From an uncultured Campylobacter sp. (GTDB taxonomy: Bacteria > Campylobacterota > Campylobacteria > Campylobacterales > Campylobacteraceae): a stretch of DNA of 9,265 nt. Below the pieces are notes generated by a model that saw nothing but the letters and a program-made list of their open reading frames with translations, searched no databases and was not told where the DNA came from. Positions 1 through 5,794 of this stretch are shown here, piece after piece. Position 1 is the stretch's first letter, and the number at the start of each line of letters is the position of its first letter. The position numbers and the translations under genes are program-made. The stretch lies in contig NZ_CALIMQ010000189.1 of assembly GCF_938045535.1 (NCBI RefSeq), positions 1 through 9,265 on the forward strand. Reading direction: 5' to 3'.

Positions 1-634
1 AATAGATGAAATCTGCCGCGACGCAGATTAAATTTACCGCCGTAGCGATGATTACGATCGCGATAGCCTTATATCCCAAAAGTAGCGCAGGCACCGCAGC
101 TAGCGGCAGAGCGATCGTACGAAAGATCCCAATTAGCTTGATAAATACGAAATTCTCATGCGCCGTAAGGATCGACGAATAGATGCTAAAAGGAAAGCTA
201 ATCGCTAAATTTGCAGTTAGTAGCATTAGCATAATGCGAATTTCGCCCATCTCACTAGCGCTTAGCTTAGCGCCAAAAATCGCGTGCAGATTGGCTAGCA
301 GCGCAGCTCCTGCAAGCACGACCACCGCGCTCATCACTAAATACACGCTAAAAATCGTGCCGTGCAGCTTATGCATGCGCTCCACTTTGCCGCTTGAGGC
401 ATATTTAGCGGTATAGACCGTCACGGCGTTGCCGAAACCCAAATCCAAAATCGCTAAATAACCAATAACGCTGCTAGCTAAAGAATACAGCCCAAACTCG
501 CTCTGCCCCAGCGCCCGCAGGAAAAACGGCGTATAAACCAAAGTAAGTATCGTAGAAACAAAGATATTCACATACGATAGCACGACGCCGAGCTTGCGCT
601 GCGCGGTTTCGGGGGCGTTTAGAATTTTAAGCAA
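1..634 (-). CDS. Polysaccharide/O-antigen flippase (Wzx-like, MATE/MVF-related), N-terminal part, cut by window edge
   Basis: An open frame runs from a TTG at 634-632 to the left edge, giving 211 codons with no stop. The start is chosen because AAGGAAG lies 6 nt upstream and no ATG or GTG precedes it in the frame, which is closed by TAA at 685-683. The product begins MLKILNAPETAQRKLG and alternates hydrophobic segments (about residues 16-38, 45-65, 92-115, 133-155, 163-208) with short charged loops. The stretch TPFFLRALGQSEFGLYSL (35-52) followed by GYLAILDLGFGNA (58-70) is typical of oligosaccharide flippases of the polysaccharide biosynthesis family, which move lipid-linked glycans across the inner membrane. 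Such proteins usually exceed 400 residues, so about half is missing. It lies 81 nt downstream of galE on the same strand, which fits a role in surface glycan export. The substrate cannot be read from the sequence. Confidence 0.85.
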   Translation of the reverse strand, partial: MLKILNAPETAQRKLGVVLSYVNIFVSTILTLVYTPFFLRALGQSEFGLYSLASSVIGYLAILDLGFGNAVTVYTAKYASSGKVERMHKLHGTIFSVYLVMSAVVVLAGAALLANLHAIFGAKLSASEMGEIRIMLMLLTANLAISFPFSIYSSILTAHENFVFIKLIGIFRTIALPLAAVPALLLGYKAIAIVIIATAVNLICVAADFIY

Positions 635-677
635 ACAAGGCTTCCTTTTGCTCGCCGCTATTAAACGCGGCGGAGTA

Positions 678-691
678 AAATTTTAAAATTT
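678..691. repeat. 14-bp perfect palindrome AAATTTTAAAATTT in the galE-flippase gap
   Basis: The word AAATTTTAAAATTT is its own reverse complement. It sits in the 81-bp gap between galE and the flippase gene. An identical copy lies inside the exonuclease gene at 3372-3385, and near-copies occur at 2587-2602 and 2016-2027. No function is evident; it may reflect the genome's preference for AAATTT/TTTAAA words rather than a specific site. Confidence 0.6.
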
Positions 692-715
692 CAAATCGCA
701 CTTTCACGCTAGAAC

Positions 716-1705
716 CTAGAGCTTCTTTTCCCAATTAAGCGCGCTTAGGATGATCTCATCCAGGCTCTCGTGCTCGGGATGCCACGAAGTTTTGGTGCGA
801 ATTTTATCCGCATTTGAGATGAGGCAGGCAGGATCGCCGGCTCTGCGCGGAGCGATCTGCACTTTAAAATCCACGCCGCTTACTTTTTTAGCTTCATTGA
901 CGACTTCTTTTACGCTAAAGCCCGTGCCATATCCTACGTTGAAGACCGCGCTATCATTGCTTTGCAGATAATCAAGCACCGCCAGATGCGCGCTTGCGAG
1001 GTCCTCTACGTGGATGTAGTCGCGTATGCAGGTGCCGTCTTTGGTGTCGTAATCATCGCCGAAAATGCTCATCTTATCGCGCTTGCCGACGATAGTTTGA
1101 GTAGCTACCTTGATAAGATGAGTCGCGTTCGGGTAGTTTTGCCCGATCGTGCCATCGCTTGCGGCACCTGCGACGTTGAAATAGCGCAAAATTCCATATT
1201 TAAAATTCGGATTTGCCGCTGCCGCGTCTTTTAGCACCCACTCGACCATCAGCTTGCTTCTGCCGTACGGATTGATCGGATTTTGCGGAGTTTCCTCGCT
1301 TACTTGCGGGATGTCCGGCTCGCCGTAGGTCGCCGCAGTGGAGCTAAAGATAAAGTCTTTCACGCCGTATTTGTTCGCAAGCGCGATCAAATTCATCGCG
1401 TTGGCGGTGTTGTTTAGATAGTATTTTAGCGGATTTTGCGTGCTTTCAAAAACCTCGATAAACGCCGCAAAATGAATGATCGCATCAAACTTCTCGCGCT
1501 TAAAAAGCTTCTCGATTGCAGGGATGTTTTCCAGGCTTTCCTGCACGAACTCAAACTCGCCTATCTTGCGAAGCGCCTCGATCGCTCGCATAGAGCCTTT
1601 GCAAAGATTATCCAGTATGACGACGTCGTGGCGGTTCGCTTCTAAAAGTGCCTTTGCGACGTGGCTGCCGATGTATCCCGCGCCGCCTGTGATTAAAATT
1701 TTCAT
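716..1705 (-). CDS. galE: UDP-glucose/UDP-GlcNAc 4-epimerase (GalE/Gne)
   Basis: This 329-residue cytoplasmic enzyme of the extended short-chain dehydrogenase family interconverts UDP-glucose and UDP-galactose. In Campylobacter the equivalent (Gne) also uses the N-acetyl forms, feeding LOS, capsule and glycoprotein synthesis. The NAD-binding motif GGAGYIG is at residues 7-13. The catalytic pieces SSTAATYGEP (121-130) and PYGRSK (Tyr147, Lys151) are intact, as is TKDGTCIRDYIHVEDLA (221-237), typical of GalE. The length fits the family (E. coli 338, C. jejuni about 328). ATG at 1705 is preceded by AAGGAG with 5-nt spacing. It starts 52 nt after the ligase stop and is followed by a flippase gene, so a glycan role is likely. 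Whether it prefers acetylated substrates cannot be decided here. Confidence 0.95.
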   Translation of the reverse strand: MKILITGGAGYIGSHVAKALLEANRHDVVILDNLCKGSMRAIEALRKIGEFEFVQESLENIPAIEKLFKREKFDAIIHFAAFIEVFESTQNPLKYYLNNTANAMNLIALANKYGVKDFIFSSTAATYGEPDIPQVSEETPQNPINPYGRSKLMVEWVLKDAAAANPNFKYGILRYFNVAGAASDGTIGQNYPNATHLIKVATQTIVGKRDKMSIFGDDYDTKDGTCIRDYIHVEDLASAHLAVLDYLQSNDSAVFNVGYGTGFSVKEVVNEAKKVSGVDFKVQIAPRRAGDPACLISNADKIRTKTSWHPEHESLDEIILSALNWEKKL

Positions 1706-1757
1706 CTCTTCTCCTTCGGATCAAATTTATCAAAATATGCGATTATAGCCCCTTAGA

Positions 1758-2612
1758 TTAAATCGCTGGTCGCACGCGCAAAAATACGGGGAAGCGCGGC
1801 TTTTTCTCACGGGTTAAATTTTGGTATTGATAGGTGATGATCGTGCCCACTTTAGGCGGATTTGCCCGCATTTCGTCGCTAAAGCCCGTGCCTACTTTAA
1901 ATTTCGCCCCGCTACGTAGATCCACGCAGCTAAGCGAGCCCATCTTGCCCTCGTTTTTGCCGTAGCCCAGGTTGATTTTTACGACCTTGCAATCGCTATC
2001 GTGCGTCTTTTTGTATTTTAAAATTTTATCGCTGCGCCCGCTCTCATAAAGCGCGTTTGGATCGCGCAGCACGACGCCTTCGCCGCCTGCGGCGATGACG
2101 CGATCAAAATACGCCTGCACGTCGGCGTGCGTGCTTACCGGAGTTTGCTGCACGATGAGTAAATTTTGCGCGCCGCTTGAGGCGATAAAATTTCTTAAAA
2201 TTTCCATCTTCGCGCTAAGGTTTTTCTGCTCCTTCGGCAGGTCAAACGCGTAAAATTTCACCCTACTCCACCGCTCATCGGGCACGCTAGAAGAGACGAT
2301 CGAGACGAGCTGCTCAAACTCTCCGCGCGCGGTGTATAGCTCGCCGTCCACGAAAAACGGCGGAAAGCCTGCGCTCCAGCCCTCGGGAGCGTTTATGATC
2401 TTGCCGCGCCTGGAGCGCAGATTTTTGCCGTCCCAGATCGCGCGCACGCCGTCTAGCTTCTCGCTGATGACCCAGCCCGTGATATTCATGCCGGGGACGT
2501 ACTCTTTAAGCAGCATCGGTTTAAATTTAGCCTCGTCCGCGACCGCGCCGCAGAGCAAAAACAGCGCACCCAAAACCGCGCCTTTTAAAATTTTAAAAAT
2601 TTCACTTCGCAT
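1758..2612 (-). CDS. ligE: ATP-dependent DNA ligase, minimal LigE type, predicted periplasmic
   Basis: The 284-residue product carries the covalent nucleotidyltransferase motifs in order: motif I EKLDGVR with the adenylated lysine at Lys52, then RSRRGK (66-71), motif III DGEL (89-92), motif IIIa FYAFD (120-124), motif IV EGVVLRDP (178-185) and motif V KILKYKK (196-202). A short OB-fold-like tail (about 206-284) follows. No extra DNA-binding domain is present, as in the minimal LigE class. The N-terminus has a basic start, a hydrophobic core (about 10-22) and an AVA cleavage site before Asp26, so export to the periplasm is predicted. LigE proteins of Neisseria, Haemophilus and Campylobacter share this leader; a link to imported or extracellular DNA has been proposed for them. 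The ATG at 2612 overlaps the end of the exonuclease gene by 11 nt, with GGGAG about 10 nt upstream. The essential replicative ligase (NAD-dependent LigA) would be elsewhere. Confidence 0.92.
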   Translation of the reverse strand: MRSEIFKILKGAVLGALFLLCGAVADEAKFKPMLLKEYVPGMNITGWVISEKLDGVRAIWDGKNLRSRRGKIINAPEGWSAGFPPFFVDGELYTARGEFEQLVSIVSSSVPDERWSRVKFYAFDLPKEQKNLSAKMEILRNFIASSGAQNLLIVQQTPVSTHADVQAYFDRVIAAGGEGVVLRDPNALYESGRSDKILKYKKTHDSDCKVVKINLGYGKNEGKMGSLSCVDLRSGAKFKVGTGFSDEMRANPPKVGTIITYQYQNLTREKKPRFPVFLRVRPAI

Positions 2613-3966
2613 ATGCAGCCAGCTCCCTTTCTATGAAATCGCAAAAAACGGGCGTATAGCTCATGCCCGCGCACTCTTTTTGCAAAAATTCGCCCATCAC
2701 CGCGATGTAATTTAGATAGTCGTCCTTGGTGATCTTGCCGCGCAAAAGCTCGTATTTCAAAAACAGCCAGTAGGTGTTGAGTACGTCGGATCTGCAGTAC
2801 TCGTCGATCTTGGCCTGCTCGCCTGCGTAATACAGCTGCAAGACCTGATCGCCGTGCACGTCGTATTTGCCCGGCAAGCCCACGCTAGCGCAGATATGAT
2901 CGAGCTTGAGCCCGCGAACGGCGCCAAAATCGCTGATGTGATCGAGCAGATCCAGATGAAACCGCCCGTCGTAGCGGCTGCGGTAGTTCTCCCATTTGCT
3001 CTTGTTGTTATCGCGATCGTTCGTCTCAAAATACGCCGCGGCGCTTAGATCATAGCGCATCGCGCGCGCCATAATCATCGGCAGATCGAACCCGCGCCCG
3101 TTGAAGCTCACGAGCCGCGGATTAAAATCCTCGATGAAGGCTAGGAATTTTGCGATTTTATCGCGCTCGTTCTCGCCATCAAGCGTCGAGACGCGCAAAA
3201 ACCTGCCGAATCCGTCCGCCATCACGGCGCTAATACTAACGACGCGGTGGAAGCAGACGGGCAGGAATTCGCTGCCGGTTATTTCTTTGAAAATCTCCAT
3301 CGCCCTAAGCGAGAGCAATTTGTGGTTTAAAATTTTGCTTTTATCCGCGTTAAAGATCGGCTGCTCGCCGTAAATTTTAAAATTTAGCGCGTTTAACGCG
3401 AGATCTTGCGCGGAATTTGAAGCGAGATTTTTGCTATTTTGGCTTTCGGATGCGGAGCTTTGTAGCGTAGAGCTTTCCGCTGCGAAATTCTGAGGCGCAG
3501 GGCTTTGGAGCGCGGAATTTTCTACCGCGGAGCTCTGTGCCGCGGAGCCTTGAGGCGCGGTATCATCGTAGGTTAAATTTAGCGATGCGGAATTTTTAGG
3601 CGCCGTATTTTGCGACATGGAATTTTCGCTCGTAAAATTTCCCTGCGCGAGATTTTCAGCAGAATTTTCACTTGCAAAGCTTTGAGGCGCAGTATCTTGT
3701 TGCGTAAAATTTTGAGGTGCGGAATTTTGCTCGGAATTTTCTATTTTAAAATTCTGCTCCGCCGAATTTACAGCAAAATTTAAAGACGCGTTTTGCTTCT
3801 CGCTACCAATTTTTTGCGAGACCCGCGCGTCAAGAAGCTTTGCGAAGCTTTTTTTATCGAAAGGCTCGAAGCAGCTCGCGATCGCATCCTCATCCAGCAC
3901 CCGCACCAGCGCCGCTACGTCGGGGATCGTCTCGCAGTCGAATACGCAGATATAATCCTTTTTCAT
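2602..3966 (-). CDS. Predicted DEDDy 3'-5' exonuclease (PolB-exonuclease-like) with a large low-complexity insertion
   Basis: The 454-residue product matches the family of stand-alone 3'-5' exonucleases related to the PolB proofreading domain. Exo I is VFDCETIPD (8-16; Asp10, Glu12). Exo II is SFNGRGFDLP (287-296; Asn289, Asp294). Exo III is YCRSD (390-394; Tyr390, Asp394), making it a DEDDy enzyme. FLPVCFHRVVSISAV (234-248) is the strand region that normally follows Exo I within about 40-50 residues; here a Gln/Asn/Ser/Ala-rich stretch (about 56-195) intervenes. ATG at 3966 is preferred because AGGAAGGAG ends 4 nt upstream and the family begins near the VFDxET strand. An in-frame ATG at 4077 would add 37 residues but has no evident Shine-Dalgarno. 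The 257-bp region upstream (3967-4223) otherwise shows only a small hairpin. The gene overlaps ligE by 11 nt, so the two are probably co-expressed. Likely cytoplasmic, as no signal peptide is seen; the cellular role is unknown. Confidence 0.85.
   Translation of the reverse strand: MKKDYICVFDCETIPDVAALVRVLDEDAIASCFEPFDKKSFAKLLDARVSQKIGSEKQNASLNFAVNSAEQNFKIENSEQNSAPQNFTQQDTAPQSFASENSAENLAQGNFTSENSMSQNTAPKNSASLNLTYDDTAPQGSAAQSSAVENSALQSPAPQNFAAESSTLQSSASESQNSKNLASNSAQDLALNALNFKIYGEQPIFNADKSKILNHKLLSLRAMEIFKEITGSEFLPVCFHRVVSISAVMADGFGRFLRVSTLDGENERDKIAKFLAFIEDFNPRLVSFNGRGFDLPMIMARAMRYDLSAAAYFETNDRDNNKSKWENYRSRYDGRFHLDLLDHISDFGAVRGLKLDHICASVGLPGKYDVHGDQVLQLYYAGEQAKIDEYCRSDVLNTYWLFLKYELLRGKITKDDYLNYIAVMGEFLQKECAGMSYTPVFCDFIERELAAYAK
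3400..3780 (-). repeat. Degenerate 15-bp tandem repeat coding for pentads of the form N-S/F-A-x-Q/E
   Basis: Residues 63-189 of the exonuclease divide into about 25 consecutive units, mostly five residues long. Examples are NSAPQ, NFTQQ, DTAPQ, SFASE, NFTSE, NSMSQ, NTAPK, SSAVE, NSALQ, SPAPQ, NFAAE and SSTLQ. A few units have only four residues (SAEQ, NSEQ, NSAE). Position 1 is Asn/Ser/Asp, position 2 Ser/Phe/Thr/Leu, position 3 usually Ala/Thr, position 5 usually Gln/Glu/Lys. In DNA the unit approximates AAAATTCCGCGCCTC on the coding strand. The copies have diverged, yet the frame stays open throughout, so the expansion is old or under selection. It is probably a disordered loop. Confidence 0.85.
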
Positions 3967-3979
3967 CAAGCTCCTTCCT

Positions 3980-4002
3980 GGCGGTTTTTGCCGCTTTTTT
4001 TT
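3980..4002 (+). terminator. Small GC hairpin followed by eight T on the plus strand, at the exonuclease leader
   Basis: On the plus strand GCGG (3981-3984), a TTTTTG loop and CCGC (3991-3994) are followed by TTTTTTTT (3995-4002), the form of a short intrinsic terminator. No plus-strand gene ends here. The stem has only 4-5 pairs, so it would be weak. Read on the minus strand, the same hairpin lies directly upstream of the AGGAAGGAG ribosome site of the exonuclease gene, where it could be part of the mRNA leader. Either reading is inference. Confidence 0.35.
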
Positions 4003-4223
4003 AAAAACAGCTATGAAATAATCCTCTATCTCCATGCCGTTTTTAGGTATGCTCGCTAGATCGAGCTCCTTGCTCATCCAAGGTTTTCATTGCCGCTTTC
4101 AACTTTTAAATTTTACGCTGCCGTATTTTCGCGGCAAAAGGGGCGTGCGCGGAGGCGCGGCAAATTTCGCTACCGCTCGCCGCGGCGCAATTACCGTGCA
4201 CGAAAGCGCGCCGGTCGTTAAAT

Positions 4224-4568
4224 TTATCCTTGGATCAAGCGCCTAATGTCTGGCAAAATCTCGCCGGACGCCTCGCAAATCCTGCTTCGCAGCACGCTAA
4301 AATCGCCGCAGTAATCGCCCAGAAGCTGCAAAATATCGTCTCTGATAGCTTGCGAGCGCTCGCTCAGAAGCAGCTCCTGCAAAAGGGCGAAAATTTCGCT
4401 CTCATGCGCCAGCGTGCAGCCGTAGTAGGGATCAAGGTAATAATCTAGACACAACAAGAGCGAGGCTTTCTCGGCCTCATCATCACCTCGCAAAACGGCG
4501 GCGATGCCCTCTATTCCGCCCTCTGCTATCCGTCTATGACTATCGTCGTAAAAAATTGCGCGCGTCAA
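4224..4568 (-). CDS. Small uncharacterised alpha-helical protein
   Basis: I do not recognise this 114-residue protein. It starts with TTG at 4568, preceded by AAAAAGG about 6 nt upstream; there is no in-frame ATG. It begins 24 nt after the fabI stop and is probably co-transcribed with fabI. The sequence is acidic and looks entirely helical, with pairs of amphipathic helices such as IFALLQELLLSE (59-70), AIRDDILQLLGDYCG (74-88) and EILPDIRRLIQG (103-114). A distinctive YYLDPYYGCTLAHESEI segment lies at 43-59. The arrangement resembles a short HEAT-like solenoid, a form often seen in small immunity or adaptor proteins, but no catalytic motif, signal peptide or membrane segment is visible. The unbroken frame, the SD-like site and operon position support a real gene. 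Confidence 0.65.
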   Translation of the reverse strand: MTRAIFYDDSHRRIAEGGIEGIAAVLRGDDEAEKASLLLCLDYYLDPYYGCTLAHESEIFALLQELLLSERSQAIRDDILQLLGDYCGDFSVLRSRICEASGEILPDIRRLIQG

Positions 4569-4592
4569 ATTTAGCCTTTTTTACGTGTCGTT

Positions 4593-5420
4593 TTACTCGG
4601 TCTTGGCTGCATCCCACGCGAAGATCGTGTTGCCCTCGGCGTCGGTGGCTACGTCGCCCATACCCATGATGTTGTAGCCGCAGTCGACGTAGTGCACCTC
4701 GCCGGTCACGCCGCTAGCTAGATCGCTAAGTAGGTACATCGCGCTGTTGCCGACGTCATGCGTCGTGACGTTGCGTTTTAGCGGGCTGTTTACTTCGTTG
4801 TAGCGCAAAATCATCCTAAAATCGCCTATGCCGCTTGCCGCAAGCGTCTTGATCGGGCCCGCGCTGATCGCATTTACACGGATATTTCTAGCGCCAAGGT
4901 CGTGTGCTAGGTAGCGCACCGAGCTTTCAAGAGCCGCTTTTGCGACGCCCATTACGTTGTAGTGAGGCACGAATTTCGGCCCTCCGAGGTAGGTTAGCGT
5001 GAGCACTGAGCCGCCCTCTTTTAACACCGGAAGCACCGCGCGCGTGAGGCTTAGCAGCGAATACACGCTCGTACCCATCGCGATGTCAAAGGCTTCTTTG
5101 CTAGTGTTTACAAACTCGCCCTCTAGCGCTTCTTTTGGCGCATAGGCTACCGCGTGCACGACGAAATCTATCTCGCCTAGGTCTACTTTGATGCGATCCG
5201 CAAGACCGTCTAGATGGGCTTGGTTATTTACGTCGAGCTCATAGACGAATTTACTCCCAAACTCCTCCGCGATCGGCTCTACGCGTTTTTTTAGCGCGTC
5301 GTTTAGGTAGGTAAACGCCATCTGCGCACCCTGTGCGTGGCAAGCTTCGGCGATGCCGTAAGCGATAGATTTGGCGTTAGCGACGCCGACGATGAGACCT
5401 TTTTTGCCTTTTAAAATCAT
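4593..5420 (-). CDS. fabI: Enoyl-[acyl-carrier-protein] reductase (NADH), FabI
   Basis: FabI catalyses the last reduction of each fatty-acid elongation cycle, converting trans-2-enoyl-ACP to acyl-ACP with NADH in the cytoplasm. The 275-residue product has the family's cofactor site GVANAKSIAYG (12-22), the catalytic Tyr144 and Tyr154 and Lys161 in LTYLGGPKFVPHYNVMGVAKA (read in two parts, 142-151 and 152-162), and AGPIKTLAASGIGDFR (187-202). The C-terminal substrate-loop region keeps GEVHYVDCGYNIMGMG (240-255). The residue matching E. coli Gly93 is Ala92 in VHAVAYAPKEAL, as I recall for epsilonproteobacterial FabI. ATG at 5420 is preceded by AAGGAG with 5-nt spacing. In C. jejuni fabI follows tpiA closely; here 374 bp with inverted repeats separate them, so it may have its own promoter, though I could not place one securely. 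Confidence 0.97.
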   Translation of the reverse strand: MILKGKKGLIVGVANAKSIAYGIAEACHAQGAQMAFTYLNDALKKRVEPIAEEFGSKFVYELDVNNQAHLDGLADRIKVDLGEIDFVVHAVAYAPKEALEGEFVNTSKEAFDIAMGTSVYSLLSLTRAVLPVLKEGGSVLTLTYLGGPKFVPHYNVMGVAKAALESSVRYLAHDLGARNIRVNAISAGPIKTLAASGIGDFRMILRYNEVNSPLKRNVTTHDVGNSAMYLLSDLASGVTGEVHYVDCGYNIMGMGDVATDAEGNTIFAWDAAKTE

Positions 5421-5468
5421 TATTTCTCCTTTCTATTTTTGCTTGGCTTTTTCTACTTATTCTGCGTT

Positions 5469-5527
5469 AAAATTTAAAAAATAATGCTCACGAACCATAT
5501 GTTCGCTCCGCTTATTTTTTAAATTTT
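5469..5527. repeat. Large hairpin element with perfect 16-bp arms upstream of fabI
   Basis: The arm AAAATTTAAAAAATAA (5469-5484) is matched exactly by its reverse complement at 5512-5527. Inside, CGAAC (5491-5495) and GTTCG (5501-5505) form a second stem around a CATAT loop, with an asymmetric-looking 5-6 nt internal loop between the stems. The outer stem is purely A/T, so it is not a standard intrinsic terminator. It lies 49 nt upstream of the fabI start, in its probable leader or promoter region. It may be a REP-like or small non-autonomous element, a regulatory hairpin, or both. Confidence 0.75.
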
Positions 5528-5559
5528 GCCTTGACTAAGCGAAAAATCCTGCGCAATTT

Positions 5560-5709
5560 GACTTAAAAATTTTGCAACCCAAATTTGAAACCAAATTTGA
5601 TAGCGGCAATATCGCAAAGCTAGACTAGGCGACTTAAAATTTTGCAACTTAAATTTGAAGTCAATCGCCGTCAAAACGCAAATCGACAAGCGGAAATATC
5701 GCTAGGCGG
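5560..5709. repeat. Two degenerate direct repeats of about 70-80 bp in the tpiA-fabI gap
   Basis: Copy 1 (5560-5630) and copy 2 (5631-5709) share the same succession of blocks: GACTTAAAA(A)TTTTGCAAC, then AAATTTGAA, then AGCGG(C/A)AATATCGC, then TAGGCG. Spacing between blocks differs and copy 2 is slightly longer. A weaker partial start (GACTAAGCGA at 5533-5542) precedes copy 1. No open frame of credible coding character covers them. Together with the flanking inverted repeats they account for most of the 374-bp non-coding gap 5421-5794. Confidence 0.6.
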
Positions 5710-5710
5710 A

Positions 5711-5790
5711 TTTAAATGTTTTGAAATAAATTTCGTCCCAAGACCAGGCATGTAGCCTGTCGCAGGGCGAAATTTACGAAATCATTTAAA
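5711..5790. repeat. Composite inverted repeat just after tpiA
   Basis: The left arm (5711-5739) and the reverse complement of the right arm (5765-5790) share TTTAAATG, then after a variable 6-8 nt TAAATTTCG, then CCC after one or two bases. Within the central part CAGGC (5745-5749) and GCCTG (5755-5759) form an inner stem with an ATGTA loop. It begins 4 nt past the tpiA stop in transcript direction, so it would fold at the 3' end of the gapA-pgk-tpiA mRNA. There is no U-run after it; an mRNA-stabilising or REP-like element is more likely than an intrinsic terminator. Confidence 0.6.
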
Positions 5791-5794
5791 GACG

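Noticed and set aside
2540..2612. LigE as a lipoprotein through Cys21 (FLLCG)
   Set aside because: The residues before Cys21 do not fit a lipobox, which needs a small residue at -1; AVA before Asp26 is a better cleavage site for signal peptidase I.
2332..2715. Plus-strand open frame of 127 codons opposite ligE and the exonuclease gene
   Set aside because: It is a shadow of two well-supported minus-strand genes, with no recognisable motifs.
3400..3780. Reading the pentads as a classic A(D/N)LxX pentapeptide-repeat beta-helix
   Set aside because: The position two before the central residue is Gln/Glu rather than Ala, and the central residue is often Ser, so the quadrilateral helix core would not form; a disordered loop is more likely.
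3967..4077. Longer start for the exonuclease at ATG 4077 (37 extra residues)
   Set aside because: The extension has no Shine-Dalgarno at its start, passes through the small hairpin, and would bury the strong AGGAAGGAG placed 4 nt before ATG 3966, where the family's domain begins. It remains possible, as the extension looks fairly protein-like.
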